Source: Thermothielavioides terrestris NRRL 8126
Lineage: Eukaryota; Ascomycota; Sordariomycetes; Sordariales; Chaetomiaceae
Assembly: GCF_000226115.1 (NCBI RefSeq)
Contig: NC_016459.1
Coordinates: 1,612,001 to 1,676,000, forward strand
DNA length: 64,000 bases
Direction: 5' to 3'
Under the pieces are notes generated by a model. That model searched no databases, was not told the origin of the DNA, and saw nothing but the letters and a program-made list of their open reading frames with translations. Positions within the stretch are counted from its first letter, which is position 1. Every line of letters begins with the position of its first letter. Positions 33,751 to 42,932 of this stretch are shown here, piece by piece. Made by a program: the position numbers and the translations under genes.

Positions 33751-34278
33751 CTACGCGCCGACGGAAGGCTTGGGTTGGGCAGTGGAAGCGTGATGGCCGC
33801 GGCCCCGCAGTGCCGCCACGGTGTCGACGAAAACGAGGAAACCAAAAAGCGCCCAGAGGAAAAAGCCAAACGCAACGGCCGCCTCGGTAGAGCCGCAGTA
33901 TGTGTTGCCATCGCACCTCGGAGAGCCCCAGTAGCTCGCCAGGGCAATGGAGCCGGCGAACCAGAAGATCATGGTGATCCACCCCACGCCCAGCGCCGCG
34001 AGAGCATGGAAGAAGCGGGCGAAGTAGACGGGAGAAACGGCGAGATAGGCGAGCACCAGCAGGGTCCAGATCGAGTTGAAGAGCATGAAGGACATGACGC
34101 TCGGTGGGCCATAGGGGCCGTACGATGGGCTCACAACTATGAAGCATTAGGGCTCCTCTGCGTCGTGTTGGTGTTGACGACATTTGGAAGCAGGGGACTC
34201 ACGATACGCCGTCAGGCCCAACTCGATAACGGCGAAGACCGCCGTGATGGCGTGTGCAATGGGAACGAAACGTTCCAT
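33751..34278 (-). CDS. MARVEL-domain four-helix membrane protein
   Basis: Two exons, 34278..34203 and 34136..33751 (66-bp intron), 153 residues. The start MERFVPIAHAITAVFAVIEL leads into the first helix, and the splice gives GLTAYLVSPSYG. Four hydrophobic segments can be seen: residues about 5-24, SFMLFNSIWTLLVLAYLAVS, FHALAALGVGWITMIFWFAG, and AAVAFGFFLWALFGFLVFVD. A Cys-containing loop (SPRCDGNTYCGSTEA) lies between helices 3 and 4, the usual pattern of small fungal MARVEL proteins. These sit in the plasma membrane or eisosome-like domains. No specific function is assigned. Confidence 0.85.
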
Positions 34279-35284
34279 CTTGGGCGTCAGGGTCGTTCCC
34301 TCCTCACCGAGAACAAAAAGCGGGTTGGCGACGCGGCCGGCAAAAGTGTCTGAAGGATATGGTGGCCTGGATAAGGGTCTTGATGAACCGAGAAGCAGGA
34401 AATGACGGACAGAGCAAAGTTGCCGGAGGGGTTTGCGAAGCTTAAGACCGGTTGGCTTGCCCTTGTCGTTGTCGGGGGGCGCGGACTCTGCCCAGTTGTG
34501 CAACGGAGCCCAAGATGACGTGTTGCTAGCAATAAGCCACGACTCGGCAGGCGGGACAACGAAATCTCTCCAGAAAATACTGGTAGTTATGCGGGGGCAT
34601 GTGCACAAAATATAAAATAGTGCGAAAACAGGAAGGGCAAAATCGCCAGCTGACCGGTTGGGTTCTCGGGCAAGGTGTCATCCCAGTGGTGCTCTTTGAG
34701 CTGGTTGGCGGCCTCTGACGTCACAACCAACCCAATCTCGTGCCGGAGCGATGCGGTCCATTAACACACGGGCCACAGGACCCTGCTCAGCAACCCTTGG
34801 GACCTTCAACATGCGCTGTCCTGATGGAGATGGGCTAGGATGGTTTGGCTCGGATGAATCCCACTGTGCAAAGTATCTGGAACCTCTGCTGCAGGAGCAA
34901 AAGACGGACGCTGTCTAACGACTTTGCACATATTAATGATGAATTTCCGCAACAAAAGGCTACAGGGCATTGGCGCTGGACAACGGAATACTGCCGAAGC
35001 CGCGGGCTCAGAGCTCATGGGCCTTAGTCAATTAGGCAGCGCACTCCGGAAGGGACAGCCGATCCGCCAGTTGCGCAAACCCGTGCGGGATGTCGCAAGG
35101 TATAGGCAATTAAGAAGAGCATGTTGTTGCCCCGTGGGAAGACAAGGAAGCCGTGGACGCGTGGTCGGCCGAGGAGGGGTCGGTAAGGTTTAGTCTGAGG
35201 ACGAGGACGATACAACGCGTGAAGGTTTCCAGCAGAATATGTCCAATACGCTTCCACACAGCATGTTCGGACCTCTACACATCC
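34279..35284. promoter_or_regulatory. divergent intergenic region, MARVEL gene / hydrolase gene
   Basis: 1.0 kb. The hydrolase frame stays open upstream to about 35153 but without a further ATG, so an additional 5' exon cannot be excluded. No other feature seen. Confidence 0.45.
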
Positions 35285-37531
35285 ATGGATGCACAGCGGC
35301 GACGAGACCGAAGAATGAAATCGTGCTTCACAACAGGCAGGAACGATGGTGCGACCAGGGGACCAAGCTGGCCAAACCCCGCACGCCTTGCCGGGCGCCG
35401 AGACTCGGCTTACGCGTCGCTTGATGAGAAGGCCGAATTCTCTTTGACAACATCGCCACCATCATCAACAATGGGTAGAGCCTCAGATCTGGCGAGACAG
35501 CCGCCTCCATCGCCTCGCCGACTGTCGCCGGGGTGGATCGTTGCGGGAGTGGCGGCCTCGGCGTTGGTCCTGTTCGCGGCCTTTCCCCAATTGACATCCT
35601 GGTCCGGCTCCAGCCTCGCTTCCGGCGCCGCGGAGCATTTCGTCCATCACCCCGGCCAACTGGACAACAGTTCCCCGTACGGCAAGTTCCCGCAGGAGGG
35701 CGACTCCTTTCACTTCCTCCCTTGCACGCCGGCCACTCTGCCGCCTGCACTGGAGGACAGCGCACCTGAGAGAACCTGGGCTGCTCGTTTCGACCCTGTT
35801 CCCGAGCACTGGAGCTGGGGTGCTCCCCAAGTCGGCGAGAATGGGACGGCTGGGGGAGACCCATACGCCGGGCGTGGGATATACCTGTGCGGCTACCTGG
35901 ATGTGCCCCTGGACTACACAAACAAGTCCGACACCCGGATTGCGCGCCTTGCCGTCACCAAGTTCCAGGTCTCGGGCCTGGCACGAGTCGGCGACGCCGC
36001 GGACAGCTCCGCCGGCAGGAAGAGCGAGAGGACGATAGTCATCGAGCCCGGCGGACCTGGCGGCAGCGGCACGTCGTACGCATGGCGGTCAGCGCAGAAC
36101 ATCACGGAACGATTTACCGATGGCAAGTTTGATGTCCTGGGCTGGGACCCGCGGGGCGTCAACGCCTCGCTCCCGGCCGTGGCCTGCTTCCCCCACGATG
36201 CCAGCCGGGATCACTGGAGCATTCTCACGTCCCTTCACCACGCCGTTTCCAAGTCTCCAAGGGAGCAGCTCGAGATTGCCGATGCCATGAACGCCGCAAT
36301 CATGCGCGCCTGCTGGGAGCGGCAGGGCGATCTCGGTCGCTTCCTCGGCACGGGGATGGTTGCCCGGGATCTGGAGCAGATCCGGATCGCACTCGGGGAG
36401 GATGAGCTGACGGGGTATCTTGTCAGCTACGGGACGGGCATTGGCCAGACCTATGCTTCCATGTTCCCGGACAGGGTGGGCCGTCTCATCCTCGATGGCA
36501 CCGAGTATGTCCGCGACCATCGCCTCCGCGGCGGGTTTGGCTGGACTGCGCTGGACAACGCCACGGACGCCTGGCGCGACGGTTTTCTGGGCGAGTGCGT
36601 GAATGCCGGCCCCGAACACTGCGCCCTCGCAAAGCCGAAGGAGGGCAAGCCCGTCACCTTGTCGGACCTGGAGAAGCGCATGGACGCGCTGCTAAGGTCG
36701 CTCGCTACCACTCCCGTTCCCGCTTACCTTCCGTCGAGCGGCCCAACTCTGGTGACATATTCTGCACTCGTCGACGCCATTTACGGGGCCATGTACAATG
36801 CTCGGAGCTGGCCCAGCCTTGCTCAGACGCTCTCCGAGCTTGAGGACGGGAACTCGACGCTTGCGGCATCGATCCTTGAGACATCAGCCTGGTATTACGA
36901 TCCCGAGACGCCGTGTTCGCCGAATCCCGTCCCGCCTTCAGACGCAGAGCTGACGAACCTCGTCATCTGCGCGGATTCTTACGACGCATCGGGCCCCGAC
37001 GACCTAGGCTGGTGGTTATCTCTATGGGGGAATATGACTTCTCAGAACTGGATTGCAGGCGACTCCCGCTTTTACACTGTCCTGCCGTGCCGGCATTACA
37101 CGACATACTGGCCCCAGCCAGTGGGCGTATACCGTGGCGATCTGAACCACACCCTCAAGCACCCGGTGCTGCTCATCGCCGAGACGTATGATCCCGCCAC
37201 TCCGCTGCGGAACGGCAGACGGCTGCTGCACGAGATGGGCGACAACGCGCGGCTGATTGTTCACCATGGGTACGGTCATTCGTCGAGGGACACGTCGAGC
37301 TGCACCGAGTCGATCGCAAGGGCATATATCCTCAATGGCACTTTGCCTGATTCGCCAGAAACGAACTGCTACGCGGATGAGAAGCCGTATCTCTACGGCG
37401 TCAAGACGAAGGCAGCCGCCGCGGCGCTGACCGAGACCCAGGATCCGGTAGAGGCCTGGCAGGAGCATCTGAGGGAATTGGTATTCCTAAAACCGGGCCT
37501 GTCCCCTGCAATGATGGTATGGAAGCGATGA
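35285..37531 (+). CDS. alpha/beta-hydrolase with TAP-like C-terminal domain (type II membrane)
   Basis: Single exon. Candidate starts are 35285 (748 residues), 35315 and 35471. The earliest ATG is listed because the segment DSAYASLDEKAEFSLTT looks like a genuine cytosolic tail. A membrane anchor follows (GWIVAGVAASALVLFAAFPQ). The hydrolase core has the oxyanion-type IEPGGPGGSGTSYAWRS, GWDPRGVNASLP, the nucleophile region GYLVSYGTGIGQTYASMFPD, and the TAP-like C-terminal Asp/His region AETYDPATPLRNG..HHGYGHSSR. Related proteins are secreted or membrane-bound serine aminopeptidases (tripeptidyl-aminopeptidase-like) or esterases. The nucleophile elbow reads LVSYG rather than G-x-S-x-G, so activity should not be assumed. 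Several N-x-S/T sites suit an extracytoplasmic location. Confidence 0.8.
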   Translation: MDAQRRRDRRMKSCFTTGRNDGATRGPSWPNPARLAGRRDSAYASLDEKAEFSLTTSPPSSTMGRASDLARQPPPSPRRLSPGWIVAGVAASALVLFAAFPQLTSWSGSSLASGAAEHFVHHPGQLDNSSPYGKFPQEGDSFHFLPCTPATLPPALEDSAPERTWAARFDPVPEHWSWGAPQVGENGTAGGDPYAGRGIYLCGYLDVPLDYTNKSDTRIARLAVTKFQVSGLARVGDAADSSAGRKSERTIVIEPGGPGGSGTSYAWRSAQNITERFTDGKFDVLGWDPRGVNASLPAVACFPHDASRDHWSILTSLHHAVSKSPREQLEIADAMNAAIMRACWERQGDLGRFLGTGMVARDLEQIRIALGEDELTGYLVSYGTGIGQTYASMFPDRVGRLILDGTEYVRDHRLRGGFGWTALDNATDAWRDGFLGECVNAGPEHCALAKPKEGKPVTLSDLEKRMDALLRSLATTPVPAYLPSSGPTLVTYSALVDAIYGAMYNARSWPSLAQTLSELEDGNSTLAASILETSAWYYDPETPCSPNPVPPSDAELTNLVICADSYDASGPDDLGWWLSLWGNMTSQNWIAGDSRFYTVLPCRHYTTYWPQPVGVYRGDLNHTLKHPVLLIAETYDPATPLRNGRRLLHEMGDNARLIVHHGYGHSSRDTSSCTESIARAYILNGTLPDSPETNCYADEKPYLYGVKTKAAAAALTETQDPVEAWQEHLRELVFLKPGLSPAMMVWKR

Positions 37532-38390
37532 ATGTGCTGATTGATTGCTGGACCTTAAATATGTCAATAATCTCATTTACCTGAGAGACAGAGGCAGTCA
37601 AAACCTCCTGAGGTAGAACAACAAACAGTACCTAGTAGGTACTTGGGAAGGAAAGCCCGACTCGGCTCACAGCAAGGCAAAAGGGGAGCCTTTGACGGAG
37701 TACGGATGACTACGGCGCTCCAAACGCATCACTGTCTATAAACGTGACACTCGTTTGCAACTAACTCCAACTAAACAAACAAACCTGGCCCACTTTCAAA
37801 ATCGCTCTTCGCTATATGCAATAAAACATTGCCTACCCTGCCTATCGCTCCCGCTTACCTACCTATGGCTTGTATAAGGTTCCGGGGTTTGAATTGTTAT
37901 TTTTCGTGACTGACCAGGGTCCTGGACGCCGCCAAGCAGCCACTTACGTAAGTCTCCCCCAACAAGTCACTTTTCTCGTAGTTTCTATGGCGAAGTAACC
38001 TCCATCCTTTAGTGCACAGGCCACAACCGCAGTTCCAAGTGATCTCGCAATTTGCTGACCTGTTGAACTAAGCAACCCCGGCAACACCTACCAAGAGAGC
38101 CAAATCCAAAGACCTTCTGCGCGACGAGAGGACTAAGATCCAAGGCCTTTATCTATATAGAAGATTCACTTTTACCTAGATCGCCAAGTTCACTAGGTTC
38201 ACAGCTCGGCAAGTCCAACGGGCCTGTACTCCTAGTGGTTGCAGATATGTAGAAAGGCTGAGGGATGTACAATAAAATACTGATGTGTATAGCCAGATAG
38301 CCCCTGAAAAGTGTAGCAACCCCCTGGTTCAACTAGTGGCTTGGCCGTACCGAGCTAACAAAACAAACCCCAGAACCCTGTACGTACCTT
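37532..38390. other. intergenic
   Basis: About 860 bp 3' of the hydrolase gene, more AT-rich than neighbouring genes, with no recognisable gene or RNA. Confidence 0.5.
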
Positions 38391-38757
38391 GCGGCACCTA
38401 CAGTTACGCACCACTACGGCACCCACAGTTACGTACCCTGCGGCACCCACAGTTGCGTACCCTACGGCACCCACAGGGCAGTTGCGCACCCTGCGGCACC
38501 CACAGTTATGTACCGCGGCACCCACAGTTGTGTACCTGAGGTACTCTGTGGCACCCACAGTTGTGTACCTGAGGTACTCTGTGGCACCCACAGTTGTGTA
38601 CCTGAGGTACTCTGCGGCACCCACAGTTGCGTACCCTGCGGCACCCACAGTTACGTACCTTACGCTACGGCACCTACAGGGCAGTTGCGCACCCTGCGGC
38701 ACCCACAGTTACGTACCCTGCGGCACCCACAGTTGCATACCCTGCGGCACCCACAGT
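38391..38757. repeat. minisatellite, left part (24-bp unit GCGGCACCCACAGTTGCGTACCCT type)
   Basis: About a dozen degenerate units built on GGCACCCACAGTTRCGTACC. A higher-order 33-bp variant (CACAGTTGTGTACCTGAGGTAC plus CTCTGTGG-type) occurs three times between about 38518 and 38610, and a GGGCAG insertion occurs twice. The open frames through it are periodic in all phases, as expected for a repeat, and are not genes. The array stops at the MITE and resumes beyond it. Confidence 0.85.
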
Positions 38758-39178
38758 GGTTATAGCTAAAGAGGTCCCGCCAAGACTAATTTCGGAGACT
38801 ACCGCTTACAAGTATTTACAATCGCCACGGGGTGAGCGGGGCCGCGACGGGGCCTCGACAACTTCGAGCAACATCAACAACGAACAATCGCAAAGACTCG
38901 TTGCAACAACTTTACGAAACCTTAACCAAATCGAAAAAAAAGAAAACGAAGTTAACCCTTACCCTGACCTTGACCCTCACCCTAACCATAACCCTCACCC
39001 TAACTAGCGGGGGGCTGGCGCCGCCCCCCACACCCCCGGCGAACTAACCCGTGGCTAACCCGTGGCGATAGTGCAAACCCCTTGGCGGTCTTGGCGGGGT
39101 ATTGACGCTGTAAAAACATTGCTGACAATTGGCCGAAATTAGTCTTGGCGGGACCTCTTTAGCCATCAGCCCCATAGT
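38750..39178 (-). mobile_element. hAT-like MITE, copy 3 (413 bp), inserted in the minisatellite
   Basis: Element 38758..39170, inverted relative to copies 1 and 2 and of the same length as copy 2. The ends read GGTTATAGCTAAAGAGG on the left and CCTCTTTAGCCATCAGC on the right. The flanks CCCACAGT (38750..38757) and CCCATAGT (39171..39178) look like an 8-bp duplication with one C/T change, although the host array itself repeats CCCACAGT. The telomere-like core appears here as CCCTAACC/CCCTCACC. No coding capacity. Confidence 0.8.
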
Positions 39179-39330
39179 TGCGTACCCTGCGGCACCCACA
39201 GTTGCGTACCCTGCCTGCGGCAGCCACAGTTGTGCATCCTGCCTGCGGCAGCTACAGTTGTGCACCCTGCCTGTGGCAGCCACAGTTGTGCACCCTGCCT
39301 GTGGCTTATATACGCCCTGCCTATAGCTCC
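39171..39330. repeat. minisatellite, right part
   Basis: Continuation of the array after the MITE. One or two units match the left part (GCGGCACCCACAGTTGCGTACC), then 28-bp variants of GCAGCCACAGTTGTGCACCC plus TGCCTGTG, decaying to CTATAGCTCC. Confidence 0.8.
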
Positions 39331-39819
39331 TAGAGGTATTGCAAGGTGTAAGGTAGCTCAAATATCTTTAATTGTATAGAGCGAGGGGCGATTGTACAGA
39401 GCGAGGGGCGATTCTTAAAATCGGGTTGCAGCGGGGTAAGCTGGTTGCTGTGGCGATTGTTCGGCTGGCGGTCAGTTGCAAACGGGTTTGGGTTAATGGA
39501 CAGTGATGCGTTTGGAGCGCCGTAGATGACCCATTGGGTAACAGACCCGTCACGTGCCGTCGCGTAAATGACGTGTTTCTCTGCCCTGCATTGGTAATCT
39601 ATGTAATCCATACAGCAAGTCGTAACACCGATTTGGCGTAGATTATTCCGTACAGTACTTCCGCTACGTAATATTCGCGGGTGGTTCAGCTCTCTCTGAA
39701 CCACACCGCGCCTTGTCCTAATCGCGCGCGCCTCCGTGACCCCGACGGCCTCGGCTCGGCGCGTTTTGCATTGCGCATCCCATGATCCAGACGGCCTCGC
39801 CTCTTCTGCTGCCGGAGCC
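39331..39819. promoter_or_regulatory. nbs1 upstream region
   Basis: About 490 bp upstream of the nbs1 ATG. It contains the direct repeat TGTATAGAGCGAGGGGCGATT / TGTACAGAGCGAGGGGCGATT near 39375-39415. No coding frame recognised. Confidence 0.45.
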
Positions 39820-42644
39820 ATGTGGTTGCTCGAAAGCGATCTGTTTGAGGGTGCGCCCAACTTGCTCCGAGGCCTCAGCGGCCCCGCGTGAAGAGCAAGC
39901 TGACACAGAAACAGGCCGGAAGCTCTGGCTGCGCCCGGGAAAATTGTACCTCTTTGGCCGCACTGCCGCTGAACGTACGTCTTACTCCAAATCTTGGGCC
40001 ATCACAGACCTGGGAACAAATACTAACTTCGGCTCGAACGGACTAGCCGGCCAGCTCGCGGTTTCGGACAAAACCATCTCGAGGAAGCATATCACGATCC
40101 AAGTCGAAAATGTCATCGAAGGCGGCGGGGTACGTTACGTTTACCCAGATACACCCCGCGACTATTCAAGGGCGCCGCCTTTTACTATCAATCACTGACA
40201 TCCCTTGCCCCCTTGAAGCGCAATCTCCGTTCGCGATCCACGGTTACGGTTGAAGATCTCGATTCGAAGAAGGGAACGATTCTGAATGGCGTTCAAATAC
40301 GCGGGCAGAAGAAGACATTGTCGGAGGATGAGAACGAACTAAAACTGGGCATGTGTCCCAAGATTCTCCGGTACCGTCTCGAACCGCAGCTGCATTGGCG
40401 TCCTGCACTTACTGATTCGTCTTGGCTTCTTGCAGCATACGATGGCACCCCGTTGTTCTCAGTTTCTCCTTCACCGCAAAGGAGCTAAGTGCGGATCCCT
40501 GGACCCGGCTTCGCGAGAGCCTGGAACAGCTCGACATCAAATACTCGGCCGAATACGAGAAGGAGACCACCCACGTCGTTTCCAAGAAGCGCAACACGTC
40601 AAAAGGGCTGCAGGCTCTGATCAACGGTGCATACGTTGTTACCGATAGCTTCATCAATGCTATCGTGGACGCGGCCGCAATTCCTGACGACGCTGAGGCG
40701 GGGACAAACAGTGCTCTGGAGGAGGATTTTGACGCCGCCTGGCCGAACCCCATCGACCACCTGCCGCCCCGCGGCGCGGAACCAGTGGATCGGCCGCCGG
40801 AGTCGTATGCTCCAGACGACCGGCGTCAGGAGGTGTTTGAAGGGTATACGTTCGTGTTCTACGAGAGGAAGCAGTACGAGAACCTGTTGCCGGCCATCAC
40901 TGCCGGCAAGGGGAAAGCTCTGCTCAAAGAGGTCGTTCCAGGGGAAACGGGAGTCGATGACTTTGTCCGATACGTCAAAGGCGTTGCGGGCGAAAAGGGA
41001 CTGGGGTCATTTGAAGATGGCAGCGAAGGCAGGGGAGTGGTTGTCGTCCGGTACACGCCGAAAACCGAAGACTACGAATGGTTCGCCCAGTTCTTGACAT
41101 CATTTGCCCAGAGGCTTGACCATCGGCCAATCGACCAGCGGGAATTCCTCGAAGCTATTCTTGCTTGCGATGCTTCCATGTTGCGCCGACCTCTCGAGGA
41201 AGCCAGCCAGCCCGCGTCGGCGGTTTCCGGGGCACAGGAGCCCATTGCCGGTCAAGGGGACCGCATGGATGTTGACCAACCTGCACCTCAGGGATCGCCG
41301 TCTCAGGAGCCCGTTGCAAAGCAGGAATCAGGTCCAACAACACGCAGGGGGCGGGACAGGAGAGCTGGCCGCAGCCGGTTCAAAGGGTTCGATTTCGACG
41401 ACGACGCAGAAGGACCCATCGTGGAGACTCCCCCAGTTGAACCGCCTGAGCCCCCTCAGGTAGCTGCAGCGTCTCAAGACAGTTTGTTCGTGTCCCAGTA
41501 TCGGGAACCCAGTCTTCCTCTAGAGAAAGAGGTTGAGGACGCACCTCCCACGCGGCGAACGCTGCGCAAACGCGCTTTGTCACCCCTTCCGGAACACGAT
41601 AACTCGGCGTTGATGGACGAGATTGCCCCGACGACAGCAGCAGCCAAGCGACGGCGCATCGAGGCTGGACAGGCACCCGTGCCGCCGCCCCCTGAGCCGG
41701 AGCCGGAACCAGAACCGCAAGGGGACGAGAGTGAAGAAATGGTGCCGGATTCGCCGCAGGGAAAGCCTAAGAAAGGCCAAGCGAGGAAAGGCAAAGGCAA
41801 GAAGGTGAAGGAAGAAGGGGATATCCTAGAACTCGCGCGCCGGAAACGGGAGGAAGCAGAGGCCCAAGCGGCTGCCAAGCGTAAGGAGCTCGAGGAACTG
41901 CCCGATGATGGAATCGATTACGCAGCAATCCGTGCCCTGCACATCATTGAAGAGTGCGAGGTGCACTTCCCGGACCCGGACGCGAATAAACGTGGGCGAG
42001 ATCAGGACATCGCTGACGGCCGCTGGGACCCGCGATGGAACGGCCGGAAGAACTTCAAGCGGTTTCGCAAGCAAGGCGAACCGACGGGGCGTCCAGCCCC
42101 GCAGATCATCATCGGCCTGGAGGAAGTTAAGCCCAAGGAGTACGGCATCGGCGACGACTATTGGCTCGAGGAGGAAGGCAGTGGCCGCCGTAAGAAGGAC
42201 AGCCAGCGCGACTCACAGACTCGGACTCAGCAACAGTCGCAGGAGAAGTCGGGGAGCGCAGCCAAGGGCAAAGAGAAGGAGAAGGAGAAGGAGAAGGCGA
42301 GGCCGGCGTTGCGGAGGACGATTCTGGCCGTTGACAGCAGCGACGAAGAAGAAGAGCGAAGCGAGCTCGGAACGGTGCCAGAAGACAGCTACGTGCCCGA
42401 AACCGAGCCGTCCAGGAGCCGGGCGGCCAAGGCGGCCGAGAAGGCGAACTCGCAGCGCGGTCGGTCACAAACGCAGACACAGTCGCAGAGCCAGGCGCCC
42501 TCATCCAACAAGCGGCCTGCAGCAGCTGAGCCGGCGAAGGAACGGGCGGCCAAGAGACCGTGGAGGGGATTCCAGCCGCCGAGTGACGATGAAAGTGAGG
42601 ACAGTGATGATGAGCTCAAGTTCCGCTTCGGCAGGCGAAGGTAG
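39820..42644 (+). CDS. nbs1: Nbs1/nibrin-like DNA double-strand-break repair protein
   Basis: Five exons: 39820..39850, 39915..39974, 40047..40129, 40219..40370 and 40436..42644, giving 844 residues. It starts MWLLESDLFEG-RKLWLRPGK; the first exon encodes only 10 residues. FHA domain (about 10-95): LYLFGRTAAE, DKTISRKHITIQV, STVTVEDLDSKKGTILNG. BRCT region from about 110: RIRWHPVVLSFSFTAKEL, THVVSKKRNTSKGLQALING. A long low-complexity acidic/basic linker follows. The Mre11-binding motif KNFKRFRKQ is at about 647, and the acidic C-terminus ends DDESEDSDDELKFRFGRRR, matching the Tel1/ATM-binding acidic patch plus FxF. It is the regulatory subunit of Mre11-Rad50-Nbs1, in the nucleus. All four introns are 64-89 bp, one with a perfect TACTAAC-type branch. 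Confidence 0.92.
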
Positions 42645-42932
42645 CGTGCTGGATTTGGCCTTCTTTTTGCTTTGTCTCACGAGGCGAGCGCATGCTCAAT
42701 CAGCTATGTTGAAGACATCAAAACGAAGGCCGTGACCTCGTCTATGCGCTATCTATTGGGTATCATAGCTCTGTCTATGGTAACTCCCTAAATCGGAGGA
42801 CGCTCTCAGCTCTCAACGCATCTGTTGTACATCCATCGAGCTGGCTACAGAATGCTCGAGAGACCGATTGCACGCGCGCGCATTCCGGTTGTCAAAAGCA
42901 TTTCGTCCACCTGCCAGCGGCTTGATATGATA

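Noticed and set aside
35153..35284. GTG at 35153 as the hydrolase start
   Set aside because: Not an ATG; nuclear fungal genes rarely start at GTG and the segment lacks conserved sequence. An upstream exon remains possible.
38389..38769. Periodic open frames (repeated PTVAYPAAPTV, CGTHSCVPEVL and similar) on both strands
   Set aside because: They arise from translation of the minisatellite in every phase; no start context, splice signals or conservation.
38391..39330. CRISPR-like array
   Set aside because: Units are degenerate and contiguous without unique spacers, in a eukaryotic genome; it is a minisatellite.
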